Shown: positions 12,472 to 18,485 of the stretch, in pieces | How positions within the stretch are numbered: position 1 is the first letter of the stretch | Layout of the letters: each line of letters opens with the position of its first letter | IMG/VR virus record: IMGVR_UViG_3300042325_000372 | Location: 1-21,978 of that record | Reading direction: 5' to 3' (one strand) | Source of the DNA: a virus | DNA length: 21,978 nt | Notes under the pieces: generated by a model | What the model saw: the letters and a program-made list of their open reading frames with translations, nothing else | What the model was told of the DNA's origin: nothing | Database searches by the model: none | Made by a program: the position numbers and the translations under genes

Positions 12472-14809
12472 TTCCGTTTGAGTGATAGAATGTTACTATA
12501 CCATTTTCTTTTTTGGCATATGCTAAAATAAATTTTGGTGGTTTTGTTGCATTTGCTACATTGTTTACTGGACTGTCATTCATACTGGATATAACTGTTG
12601 TTGTTCCGATATCAGATATCAAGATCAATGTGTTACTAAGAGAACCTTCAATTCTTAGTAAATTTCTAGATGCACCACATGGTGCATTTGCAGAGTCTCC
12701 TCCTGTATTATCTTTCAGCTCCGGATATTCATTACAAGTAATTATATTACCAGTATCAATTGTGAAAATTATCCAGCATACTTGAGTATTTGTCATGCTG
12801 GTGAGATCAACACTTATGGTTTTATTTTCTAATAGGTGAATATAATCTATATTATTAATAAAGGTGTTTGATTTTATTTGATCTTGAAAAGAACTGTCTA
12901 CATTATTAATTATTTCTTTATGTGCAGAAACAACACGATATTGATCTGGGCTTGCAGTTATAGTATATGTTCCATTTGGTGAAGCGCCAATACTAATAGA
13001 CATCGGATCTAATGGAATTATATTGTTCGCGCTATAACCAAAATTATCAAACGGTCTGTTCATTTTTCTAACATATGTGCCAAATATATCTTCTGGGTTT
13101 TGCTGCAAATTAGCTTTAGTTAACCACTTATTATACCCTCGAATAGTTAAGCTTTGATTTTTATAAAATTTTTCTTGTAACTCATTTAATTCTGCTGCTT
13201 GCAACATTGTTTGTTGATTAAAAGCTATAGTATTACTGTTCTCAAAAATATTATTCTTAGATTCTCTAGACAAATATGGAGATTCTTTTAATGGAAATTT
13301 TGTGGAATTATCAGATATAGCATCTAGCGTTGAATTATCTGGTTGTTGTATCTGTCCTGGAAATTGATAAAATACTATTTCTGGTTTCTCTAAATTTTTT
13401 AATAGAATTTGAGTTGAAAATGCTAAAGCCAGACCGGCTTTGCCGGGTTGACCACCCTGAGAACTACCGCGATAACTAGCGGGATCTGTTGAAAAATCAT
13501 TTGGATCATAAGTACTAAAACTTGTTGGATTAAATACTCCTGGATCCAATTCTTGATTTACAGTAATAGACATAAACCCGTTTGGTCCACCATCGAACAC
13601 TTTACGATATAGGTTTTCTGCGCTGGTTTTGTCTAATGGTTGAATTTTACTTGAACATTTAGTTCCCACATAATTCCAACCCATGAATATAGTTTCTGGA
13701 GTAGAAGATTGTGTTATTGTAAAAGATGGATGCCCATCATCACCCTGGCCACCGAATGTACTCTGCCACAAATTTTGAGTAAAGCCGCCATACGAAATCA
13801 TCTCTGTTCTTCCTAAAGATCTATCTGGTACTGCATCAATATTACCATTTGCTTTTTTGAACACCAAATACTTAGAAACTCGCATATGAGCATCTACATC
13901 ATATACCGGCCAACCTTTGTTAATATCCATTATATTAGTTGGAAGAGTTCCCAGTAAAACTTTGTGCCGTAATATGCTACTAGGTATTGATTCTTGTCCT
14001 CGTTTCATTACCCATAGTCTATAACTGTCTTGAGTTAACATCCCATTTGGCGCAGAACACACAAAACTAGAAACTGGAAGATCCCAAGCAACACATGGGC
14101 ATTGAAATATCCTACTTATAGTCTGTTCGCTACTTGAATCAAAGAATGAAAATGTTTGATCTCTTTCACATGGTTGTGCTGTTATTGGATGCCCTACTGT
14201 TATTAAATATTCTTCTCCGCCGTCTTCATAAGCAGGACCAGTATTTTTAATTAAAACCATACCATTATTAAATGCATTGTACCAAAGATTAGAATTATTC
14301 CAATATCTATAATTCTGTATTGGATTATCTCCATCTGGATCATCGATGGGCATAATATCTACATCAAATGGATCTATAAGTCTTGCTGGATATGGAAGAC
14401 CACCATCTGGTACTATAGAAGAACCAAAAATATCAATGCTGTTTTGTGGAGTTATATCTGCACACCCATTGTTCGCAGCCTCCTGCTGTGATCCCACAGC
14501 ACAATACAACCACCATGCTTTGCAGAAAGGCCACGGACGAATTTGAGAATTGCAAGAAGCACCACACCAAATACCACCATTATCTCCGTGTGATTTGCCA
14601 GCAGGATTAACAGTACATCCACTAAAATTTGCACTATAGTTAATTGATTGATTACTAACAACTACTGTTTCATTTCTAAAAAATGCCGAAGTATTTACTT
14701 CAGATATTGGGAATTGAGCAAATTCCGGATACTGATGGTGGTGACCACCATAATTGTAGATATCAACAAGTGTAGTGAGATTTGAGTTATAGGGTTCTAA
14801 CCATGTCAT
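12458..14809 (-). CDS. Large virion structural protein, about 783 aa
   Basis: I place the start at 14809 (MTWLEPYNSNLTTL) because a late promoter, TATACATA, lies eight bases upstream; the frame also allows 14839. The first third is unusually Cys- and Trp-rich (CTVNPAGK, IWCGASCNSQ, FCKAWWLYCAVG). The middle contains NTIAFNQQTMLQAAELNELQEKFYKNQ, resembling a motif in T4-like virion proteins (Lx[AG]xELNExQ). The last 250 residues are strand-rich and carry a Cys-containing loop. Length, Asn/Ser richness and late promoter suggest a baseplate, neck or fibre component. No exact T4 counterpart is recognised. Confidence 0.7.
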   Translation of the reverse strand: MTWLEPYNSNLTTLVDIYNYGGHHHQYPEFAQFPISEVNTSAFFRNETVVVSNQSINYSANFSGCTVNPAGKSHGDNGGIWCGASCNSQIRPWPFCKAWWLYCAVGSQQEAANNGCADITPQNSIDIFGSSIVPDGGLPYPARLIDPFDVDIMPIDDPDGDNPIQNYRYWNNSNLWYNAFNNGMVLIKNTGPAYEDGGEEYLITVGHPITAQPCERDQTFSFFDSSSEQTISRIFQCPCVAWDLPVSSFVCSAPNGMLTQDSYRLWVMKRGQESIPSSILRHKVLLGTLPTNIMDINKGWPVYDVDAHMRVSKYLVFKKANGNIDAVPDRSLGRTEMISYGGFTQNLWQSTFGGQGDDGHPSFTITQSSTPETIFMGWNYVGTKCSSKIQPLDKTSAENLYRKVFDGGPNGFMSITVNQELDPGVFNPTSFSTYDPNDFSTDPASYRGSSQGGQPGKAGLALAFSTQILLKNLEKPEIVFYQFPGQIQQPDNSTLDAISDNSTKFPLKESPYLSRESKNNIFENSNTIAFNQQTMLQAAELNELQEKFYKNQSLTIRGYNKWLTKANLQQNPEDIFGTYVRKMNRPFDNFGYSANNIIPLDPMSISIGASPNGTYTITASPDQYRVVSAHKEIINNVDSSFQDQIKSNTFINNIDYIHLLENKTISVDLTSMTNTQVCWIIFTIDTGNIITCNEYPELKDNTGGDSANAPCGASRNLLRIEGSLSNTLILISDIGTTTVISSMNDSPVNNVANATKPPKFILAYAKKENGIVTFYHSNGIKIQ

Positions 14810-14817
14810 AGTAGAAA

Positions 14818-14825
14818 TATGTATA
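14818..14825 (-). promoter_or_regulatory. T4-type late promoter TATACATA (minus strand)
   Basis: On the minus strand TATACATA has one mismatch to TATAAATA, identical to the element before the 19745 gene. The predicted transcript start is about three bases before the ATG at 14809. Confidence 0.6.
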
Positions 14826-14827
14826 TG

Positions 14828-14835
14828 CATAAATA
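14828..14835 (+). promoter_or_regulatory. Late promoter CATAAATA driving a small RNA
   Basis: CATAAATA differs from consensus at the first base only and lies back to back with the minus-strand promoter at 14818. The expected start is 14841. No gene follows before the terminator at 14907-14938. Confidence 0.55.
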
Positions 14836-14840
14836 ACATG

Positions 14841-14938
14841 ACGGGCTACACTCGCGAACTACGCAGTTCATGCGAAAAAGGAACTTCGCTACCTTTCGAC
14901 CGTCAGACCGGGGAGTTGGGCACTCCCCGGTTATTTTT
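14841..14938 (+). ncRNA. Candidate small RNA, about 98 nt, with terminator
   Basis: The stretch lies between a plus-strand late promoter and a strong terminator and encodes no protein. It folds on inspection: GAACT 14856-14860 with AGTTC 14865-14869 around ACGC, extended by CGC 14853-14855 with GCG 14872-14874. An outer GACGG 14840-14844 pairs with CCGTC 14900-14904. The 10-bp terminator hairpin closes the 3' end. The layout is that of a free-standing small RNA. It also lies antisense to the possible upstream leader of the minus-strand virion gene. It is not a tRNA. Function unknown. Confidence 0.5.
14907..14938 (+). terminator. Rho-independent terminator
   Basis: ACCGGGGAGT (14907-14916) pairs with ACTCCCCGGT (14922-14931) around TGGGC, followed by TATTTTTAT. 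Confidence 0.9.
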
Positions 14939-14939
14939 A

Positions 14940-14947
14940 TCTACATA
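14940..14947 (+). promoter_or_regulatory. Late-promoter-like TCTACATA
   Basis: TCTACATA matches six of eight bases of TATAAATA. CTAAT and the ATG at 14953 follow at the standard five-base spacing, directly after a terminator. Confidence 0.5.
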
Positions 14948-14952
14948 CTAAT

Positions 14953-15144
14953 ATGGCATTCAACGAAAACATAAACATCATACCTGTTGTGTACCTGAAA
15001 TACGGAGTAGATGGAATCACTGGTGGAATAACTGGCACCTATGTTATAGTCGATGGTAAAAGAGTTCCCGGAATAACAGGAGCAGATGTTCATATAACCG
15101 ATGACTGGGAAGCCTTAGTGAAATATACTCAAATTAGTTCTTGA
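14953..15144 (+). CDS. Uncharacterised small protein, 63 aa
   Basis: The product is strand-rich with repeated Gly/Thr/Ile (GVDGITGGITGTYVIVDGKRVPGITGADVHI), suggesting a small beta-sandwich or a piece of a virion protein. No ribosome-binding site precedes the ATG, but a late-promoter-like element lies five bases upstream. It is a single-gene unit: the next gene has its own sigma-70 promoter, whose -35 overlaps this stop codon region. Confidence 0.6.
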   Translation: MAFNENINIIPVVYLKYGVDGITGGITGTYVIVDGKRVPGITGADVHITDDWEALVKYTQISS

Positions 15145-15168
15145 CGAGTTTGTATATCTTGTTATAAT
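15141..15168 (+). promoter_or_regulatory. Strong sigma-70 promoter with start codon at the transcript start
   Basis: TTGACG (15141-15146), a 16-base spacer and consensus TATAAT (15163-15168). The ATG at 15175 is seven bases past the -10 end, where transcription is expected to begin, so the deaminase mRNA should be leaderless. Confidence 0.85.
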
Positions 15169-15174
15169 TCACTC

Positions 15175-15552
15175 ATGGTTATTGCTCAAGCAGAAGAATA
15201 TCTTCAAATGGCTTATCCTATCTGCTTGACTATACCAAGGCAGAAAAAACATGTTTCTTTGATTATATGCAAAAAGAGAATCATTGCAACTGGCATGAAT
15301 TTCTTTAAAACTCATCCAATGGCAAAAGAGATTGGATATAACTTCGAAGAAATGCACTCTGAGCTAGATGCTTTTAGGAAACTTACAAAAGAAGACAAAG
15401 GCAAAAAACTACATCTAATTAATGTTAGGTTTAATAAGTTTGGGCAGATGCGAATGTCCAAGCCATGCGAAAAATGTTTACCTTGGTGTATTGAAGTTTT
15501 CCACACAATACACTATACTACAGACTATGGTGTTCAACGAATTGAATACTAA
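15175..15552 (+). CDS. Zinc-dependent cytidine/dCMP deaminase-like protein, 125 aa
   Basis: The core motifs are in order: a strand KKHVSLIICKKRIIATGMN (24-42), H-S-E at 61-63 (zinc ligand H61, proton shuttle E63) and P-C-E-K-C at 97-101 (C98 and C101 as zinc ligands). A final strand motif YTTDYGVQRIEY follows. Enzymes of this superfamily hydrolyse the amino group of cytosine in nucleosides, nucleotides or nucleic acids. In phages a dCMP deaminase feeds dTTP synthesis, but this protein is shorter than T4 Cd and lacks its extra zinc-binding insert, so the substrate is open. It sits behind a strong sigma-70 promoter and is likely expressed early. Confidence 0.8.
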   Translation: MVIAQAEEYLQMAYPICLTIPRQKKHVSLIICKKRIIATGMNFFKTHPMAKEIGYNFEEMHSELDAFRKLTKEDKGKKLHLINVRFNKFGQMRMSKPCEKCLPWCIEVFHTIHYTTDYGVQRIEY

Positions 15553-15583
15553 ATTACTCATACCTTATACAAAAGGAAATTTT

Positions 15584-15877
15584 ATGTTTTACCGTGAAGT
15601 TAATTATCATCACTATTTGGTTGGAGCTGTTGTTTTTGGTGCAGTTTTTCTCAACTCTGCAAAGATTGAATCATCCGATTGGGTTTCCGGTGCTGGCGTT
15701 GCTGCTGTGATCTGTCTTGGTTTTGGTGTTTCGACACTACTTCGCTATGCGCGAAACACCAAGGAAGATCTACGAGCTGCTACTGAATTTGCTCGTGAAG
15801 AAGAACTTCGCCGCGAATACAGTGATCGCATTTCCACACTTGAGCGTACCATTGATCGCATGAACGAGAAGGCTTAA
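15584..15877 (+). CDS. Small membrane protein with C-terminal coiled coil, 97 aa
   Basis: AAAGGA precedes the ATG at 15584 by seven bases, which decides the start. Two hydrophobic segments (about 10-23 and 34-52) would span the membrane. Residues 57-97 (RNTKEDLRAATEFAREEELRREYSDRISTLERTIDRMNEKA) form a likely coiled coil. The layout is hairpin-in-membrane with a cytoplasmic coil, as in small phage membrane proteins, but no family is recognised. It is followed by a hairpin and tRNA-Leu. Confidence 0.65.
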   Translation: MFYREVNYHHYLVGAVVFGAVFLNSAKIESSDWVSGAGVAAVICLGFGVSTLLRYARNTKEDLRAATEFAREEELRREYSDRISTLERTIDRMNEKA

Positions 15878-15880
15878 AAC

Positions 15881-15898
15881 ATTGCCCACGGGGGCAAT
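15881..15898 (+). other. Hairpin three bases upstream of tRNA-Leu
   Basis: ATTGCCC (15881-15887) pairs with GGGCAAT (15892-15898) around ACGG. No T-run follows. The placement, three bases before a tRNA 5' end, repeats that of the hairpin before tRNA-Arg. Confidence 0.6.
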
Positions 15899-15901
15899 CA
15901 T

Positions 15902-15985
15902 GGCGCGGTGGCGGAATTGGCATACGCAGCAGACTTAAAATCTGCCGACTGTAAAGTCTTGTGGGTTCAAGTCCCACCCGTGCTA
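15902..15985 (+). tRNA. tRNA-Leu (anticodon TAA)
   Basis: A class II tRNA with a long variable arm. Acceptor GGCGCGG pairs with CCGTGCT (two wobbles). The anticodon stem GCAGA/TCTGC encloses CTTAAAA and the T-arm is GTGGGTTCAAGTCCCAC. The discriminator is A and CCA is not encoded. It reads TTA/TTG. Confidence 0.94.
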
Positions 15986-16000
15986 TTTAAAGGAGAGATT

Positions 16001-16228
16001 ATGTTCAGAATTCATATTGATATTCCTCTACAACTTTCAGAAGAAGAAGCAGTTGCTGTTACTAAGCAAGTAATTGAATTGTTAGATAAGACTAAACTAC
16101 TGCCAGTAGGAGTAGAGCAAATCAACTACAGGTTAGGTAACGATGAAGATCGACAGAATAGTAACTACTTAGTAAAAAATGAAAAGGGACATGTAACCAA
16201 TAAAAAAAGTAACATTTATTGGTTGTAA
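16001..16228 (+). CDS. Conserved small phage protein, 75 aa
   Basis: The ATG at 16001 has AAAGGAGA seven bases upstream and follows tRNA-Leu by 15 bases; the longer open frame would run through the tRNA. The N-terminal strand MFRIHIDIPLQL, the helix SEEEAVAVTKQVIELLDKT and the block INYRLGNDEDRQNSNYL are reminiscent of small proteins kept in T4-like aquatic phages. No biochemical role is known. It probably shares a transcript with the membrane-protein gene and tRNA-Leu. Confidence 0.7.
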   Translation: MFRIHIDIPLQLSEEEAVAVTKQVIELLDKTKLLPVGVEQINYRLGNDEDRQNSNYLVKNEKGHVTNKKSNIYWL

Positions 16229-16251
16229 CTTACCAAACATCAGTGTATAAT
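16223..16251 (+). promoter_or_regulatory. Sigma-70 promoter before tRNA-Ile
   Basis: TTGTAA (16223-16228, overlapping the previous stop), a 17-base spacer and consensus TATAAT (16246-16251). The expected start, about 16258, is just before tRNA-Ile. Confidence 0.8.
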
Positions 16252-16264
16252 TGATACACCACAT

Positions 16265-16337
16265 GGGATGTGGGGGTCTCGGAGGCCCAGCCTTGCTTAT
16301 AACGAGGTGGCAGTAGGTTCGAATCCTATACATCCTA
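16265..16337 (+). tRNA. tRNA-Ile (anticodon TAT), unusual D-arm
   Basis: Acceptor GGGATGT pairs with ACATCCT. The anticodon stem CCTTG/CGAGG encloses CTTATAA, and the T-arm is GTAGGTTCGAATCCTAT. Position 8 is G instead of the usual T, and the D-stem GGGT/GCCC is G/C-rich with an atypical loop. UAU is a rare isoleucine anticodon in bacteria, which usually read ATA with a modified CAT anticodon. CCA is not encoded. Confidence 0.85.
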
Positions 16338-16343
16338 TTTACG

Positions 16344-16351
16344 AATATATA
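16344..16351 (+). promoter_or_regulatory. Late-promoter-like AATATATA
   Basis: Six of eight bases match TATAAATA. ATATT and the ATG at 16357 follow at five-base spacing. No ribosome-binding site is seen. Confidence 0.45.
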
Positions 16352-16356
16352 ATATT

Positions 16357-16737
16357 ATGGCAGATCCTTTCTCATACAACATCGACCCTTCTCTTTTAAA
16401 TACTGACTTTGGTTTTAGTACAGTCAATGAGAGTGAACTAGGCGAGCTTATAGCACCATCTCCTGCAGACTCAGATGAGATTGCTGCAATTAAAGCTAAG
16501 CTCGATATGATCCTAGAAATTAACTCCACATGCGATGGAGCTATTGCCGTTAAGAATCAATACGATGAGTTGTTAAAGGCACGAATGGGAGAAATAGAAA
16601 AAGTCATTCTGCCATTGCTTGTAAGTTTGAAGAAGAACATTGCCAAAGATTATATCTTCTGGCCAGGTAAACAAAGAGACACTCAGTGTGATTTGCAAAT
16701 TCATAAACTATTAAATTTAACACGCGCTAAGCTTTGA
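16357..16737 (+). CDS. Uncharacterised late phage protein, 126 aa
   Basis: The N-terminal 35 residues are flexible (FSYNIDPSLLNTDFGFSTVNESEL). Residues 40-90 form charged helices (DEIAAIKAKLDMILEINS, then AIAVKNQYDELLKARMGEIEKVILPLLVSLKKN). The C-terminus has KDYIFWPGKQR followed by LQIHKLLNLTRAKL. The FSTVNxSEL and KDYIxWP motifs are reminiscent of T4-like phages of aquatic bacteria. The function is unknown; I suspect a small structural or assembly protein. It follows tRNA-Ile and may use its own late promoter with a leaderless start. Confidence 0.65.
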   Translation: MADPFSYNIDPSLLNTDFGFSTVNESELGELIAPSPADSDEIAAIKAKLDMILEINSTCDGAIAVKNQYDELLKARMGEIEKVILPLLVSLKKNIAKDYIFWPGKQRDTQCDLQIHKLLNLTRAKL

Positions 16738-16745
16738 TATATTAA

Positions 16746-16828
16746 GCAAGAGTACTCAAGCGGACAACGAGGGCAGACTGTAAATCTGCTGATTCATTTC
16801 TACGAAGGTTCGAATCCCTCCTCTTGCA
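16746..16828 (+). tRNA. tRNA-Tyr (anticodon GTA)
   Basis: A class II tRNA with a long variable arm. Acceptor GCAAGAG pairs with CTCTTGC. The anticodon stem GCAGA/TCTGC encloses CTGTAAA and the T-loop is TTCGAAT. The discriminator is A and CCA is not encoded. It abuts the tmRNA acceptor piece. Confidence 0.94.
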
Positions 16829-16891
16829 TTGACATTGTTGATCTCGGAACGAGAGTTGCACAACACAGGGGTTCGACTCCCCTCGGGTCCA
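16829..16891 (+). other. tmRNA acceptor piece
   Basis: This is the 3' half of the tRNA-like domain: T-arm 16867-16883, acceptor strand 16884-16890, discriminator A 16891. CCA is not encoded, as in the seven tRNAs here. The 5' end is set only by the end of tRNA-Tyr. Confidence 0.75.
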
Positions 16892-16930
16892 TTCGGTTCA
16901 TGGGAACCAACCCAAGTATTAGTTGTTAAG
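16892..16930 (+). other. tmRNA intervening segment
   Basis: These 39 bases join the acceptor piece to the coding piece and should be removed during maturation. GGTTC and GAACC (about 16895-16908) form a small hairpin within it. Confidence 0.65.
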
Positions 16931-17026
16931 GGGCCCGATAAGGTATCGATTGGCAAGTAGTAGTGAAGAAGTAGATGTCCGTTTCGGGTAACAAGAAACG
17001 TAAATAAACAGTTGCAAACCATGATT

Positions 17027-17053
17027 GCTAACCAATTAGCAATGGCTGCTTAA
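17027..17053 (+). other. tmRNA tag reading frame (ANQLAMAA-stop)
   Basis: GCT at 17027 opens the frame A-N-Q-L-A-M-A-A followed by TAA. Tags commonly begin A-N and end in a hydrophobic residue plus A-A, which ClpXP recognises. The stop lies in the loop of CTGCT-TAA-AGCAG. At 8 residues it is short. The resume codon is inferred; an upstream GCA-AAC frame ends after five codons. Confidence 0.7.
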
Positions 17054-17090
17054 AGCAGTGGGGACTGGTCATCCCGCATCTGAATTGACT

Positions 17091-17116
17091 CACCTCTGGC
17101 AACAGGGGTGTTTTTA
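17091..17116 (+). terminator. Rho-independent terminator of the tmRNA
   Basis: CACCTCTG (17091-17098) pairs with CAGGGGTG (17103-17110) around GCAA, followed by TTTTTA. It overlaps the stop codon of the convergent minus-strand gene. Confidence 0.88.
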
Positions 17117-18484
17117 TTTAACTATTTTTATTTTAAAGAACAAACTTCTATTAGAAGAAGACGTTAGATATATTTCTTTATTTTGTTTACCAGTCTGTAT
17201 TGAAATATATGAACTTGATGTTCCTGGCTTTCCAATATTAATAATATTATCCACGATTGGTGTTACTATTTTTTCTGGATTTGTAGAAGAGAACGCAAAC
17301 GAATAATTTAATAAAGTCGGATCGCTAGTTGATATCTTTATAGTGGTATCAATTCCAACAGCAACTTCGTTTAATGCTATTCCATCTTGAGTTATTGCTA
17401 GTTTTCCGCCTATTGTTGCTAGCTTTATACTTATATTCTTAACTGTAGTTTTAGGTCTAACAGTGCTTGATATAGCTAATATTGTGGTGGCATCAGTTGT
17501 TGTTAGAGCAACGGTGGGAGTCGGCACTACAGCAGTTGTATTTGTTGATGCAACTGTTGCAACTGTTGTTGATAGTGAATTGATATCATCGCAGGTGACG
17601 TATGGAGTATATGTTGCCGATGCTGCTTTTAGCTGGGTTGATCTATCTGTGCATTGAAATGAATTTTGGGATGGTAAACATATACTAGAACCATCTACAA
17701 ATCTAAGCACACAGGTTCCATAAGTTTTATTATCTAAATCAACTTCTGTTGAAGATTCTCCCTCGAAGTATAAATTAACTAGGATACCATTTCCTATCAG
17801 ATTCTCATCAGCGATTGCCGATTCTACTTCAATACATTCAAAGCCATCAGTATCGATGAATATATTTTTTACTTTTAACTTTGTCCATTTATTATTATCA
17901 GTTCCAGAAAAATCAACATAGTCACCCACTCTAGCACCCAACCGAGTAAATGAATACAATCCATTTGGAATAGTATTTTTAATTATATTGGTTCTTTGTT
18001 GGGTATCGGAAACTCCACCGGATTTATTCAGCTGTGGTGTGTCTGTAAAGAATTTAGAATTATAGAAATCTCTAGAAGAGGGCATACTAGCATTTGAAAT
18101 TAAGTTAGCTTTTATTAACTTATTTTGTTCAAATGATGTGAACTGATAAATGCCAGAAAGGTCAGCTGATGTACCAGATGCATCATTCACATAGATAGTA
18201 TCGGTATATTCAAATGTAATTCCTGAAGTAAGAGAATTAAAGAATGAAGAGATATACGACAGATCATCTGCGTTCTTAGAATTACTATAATCAATTATTA
18301 CTTTAGTCTGATTGCTATAGAATGTGAAAGACGGAGTTGTTACTAAGTTTCTATTTACCTTATAGTAATAACTCTGCTTCGAAGCAAACACTAATCCAAA
18401 AAACAGATCACTGCCAACAAGATGAAATGATCTCTTGTCTTTCTGTGTGAATGTTCTTTTTGTGTTTCTTCGTATTCCTGACAT
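17114..18484 (-). CDS. Virion structural protein, 456 aa
   Basis: The N-terminus is basic (MSGIRRNTKRTFTQKDKRSF). The body is rich in Ser, Thr, Asn and beta-strand patterns, with a Thr/Val-rich low-complexity linker at about 310-345 (TTVATVASTNTTAVVPTPTV). The last 100 residues look like an Ig-like or bacterial Ig-type module (KNISIKLATIGGKLAI; GIDTTIKISTSDPT; YSFAFSSTNPEKIVTPI). Such architecture suits a tail, baseplate or fibre protein. The ATG lies one base after the upstream gene's TGA, so both are cotranscribed from the late promoter at 19770. No exact family is recognised. Confidence 0.65.
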   Translation of the reverse strand: MSGIRRNTKRTFTQKDKRSFHLVGSDLFFGLVFASKQSYYYKVNRNLVTTPSFTFYSNQTKVIIDYSNSKNADDLSYISSFFNSLTSGITFEYTDTIYVNDASGTSADLSGIYQFTSFEQNKLIKANLISNASMPSSRDFYNSKFFTDTPQLNKSGGVSDTQQRTNIIKNTIPNGLYSFTRLGARVGDYVDFSGTDNNKWTKLKVKNIFIDTDGFECIEVESAIADENLIGNGILVNLYFEGESSTEVDLDNKTYGTCVLRFVDGSSICLPSQNSFQCTDRSTQLKAASATYTPYVTCDDINSLSTTVATVASTNTTAVVPTPTVALTTTDATTILAISSTVRPKTTVKNISIKLATIGGKLAITQDGIALNEVAVGIDTTIKISTSDPTLLNYSFAFSSTNPEKIVTPIVDNIINIGKPGTSSSYISIQTGKQNKEIYLTSSSNRSLFFKIKIVK

Positions 18485-18485
18485 A

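Larger units (their letters stand above)
16829..17090 (+). ncRNA. ssrA: Circularly permuted two-piece tmRNA
   Basis: tmRNA rescues stalled ribosomes by acting first as alanyl-tRNA and then as an mRNA for a degradation tag. Here the tRNA-like 3' half comes first: T-arm AGGGG-TTCGACT-CCCCT (16867-16883) and acceptor strand CGGGTCC with discriminator A (16884-16891). After a 39-base spacer comes the 5' half. GGGCCCG (16931-16937) pairs with that acceptor strand, including a G3-U70 wobble, the alanine identity pair, and is followed by the tmRNA-like GGTATCGATTGG. A tag frame ending AMAA-stop follows, and then a terminator. The order 3' half, spacer, 5' half defines the permuted, two-piece type. 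Pseudoknots were not modelled and the mature ends are approximate. Confidence 0.85.

Noticed and set aside
12513-12785. Plus-strand 90-aa frame within the minus-strand virion gene
   Set aside because: It lies wholly inside a long coherent gene on the other strand and has no promoter or ribosome-binding site.
14809-14839. Start of the large virion protein at 14839
   Set aside because: The late promoter at 14818-14825 would start transcription downstream of that codon. 14839 is not excluded if another promoter is used.
15908-16000. Protein start at 15908 for the 75-aa gene
   Set aside because: That extension reads through tRNA-Leu; the ATG at 16001 has a strong ribosome-binding site.
17015-17032. 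tmRNA tag starting at GCA-AAC (A-N-H-D-C-stop)
   Set aside because: It ends after five codons without a hydrophobic-A-A terminus. The frame from 17027 ends in A-M-A-A and its stop sits in a hairpin loop.
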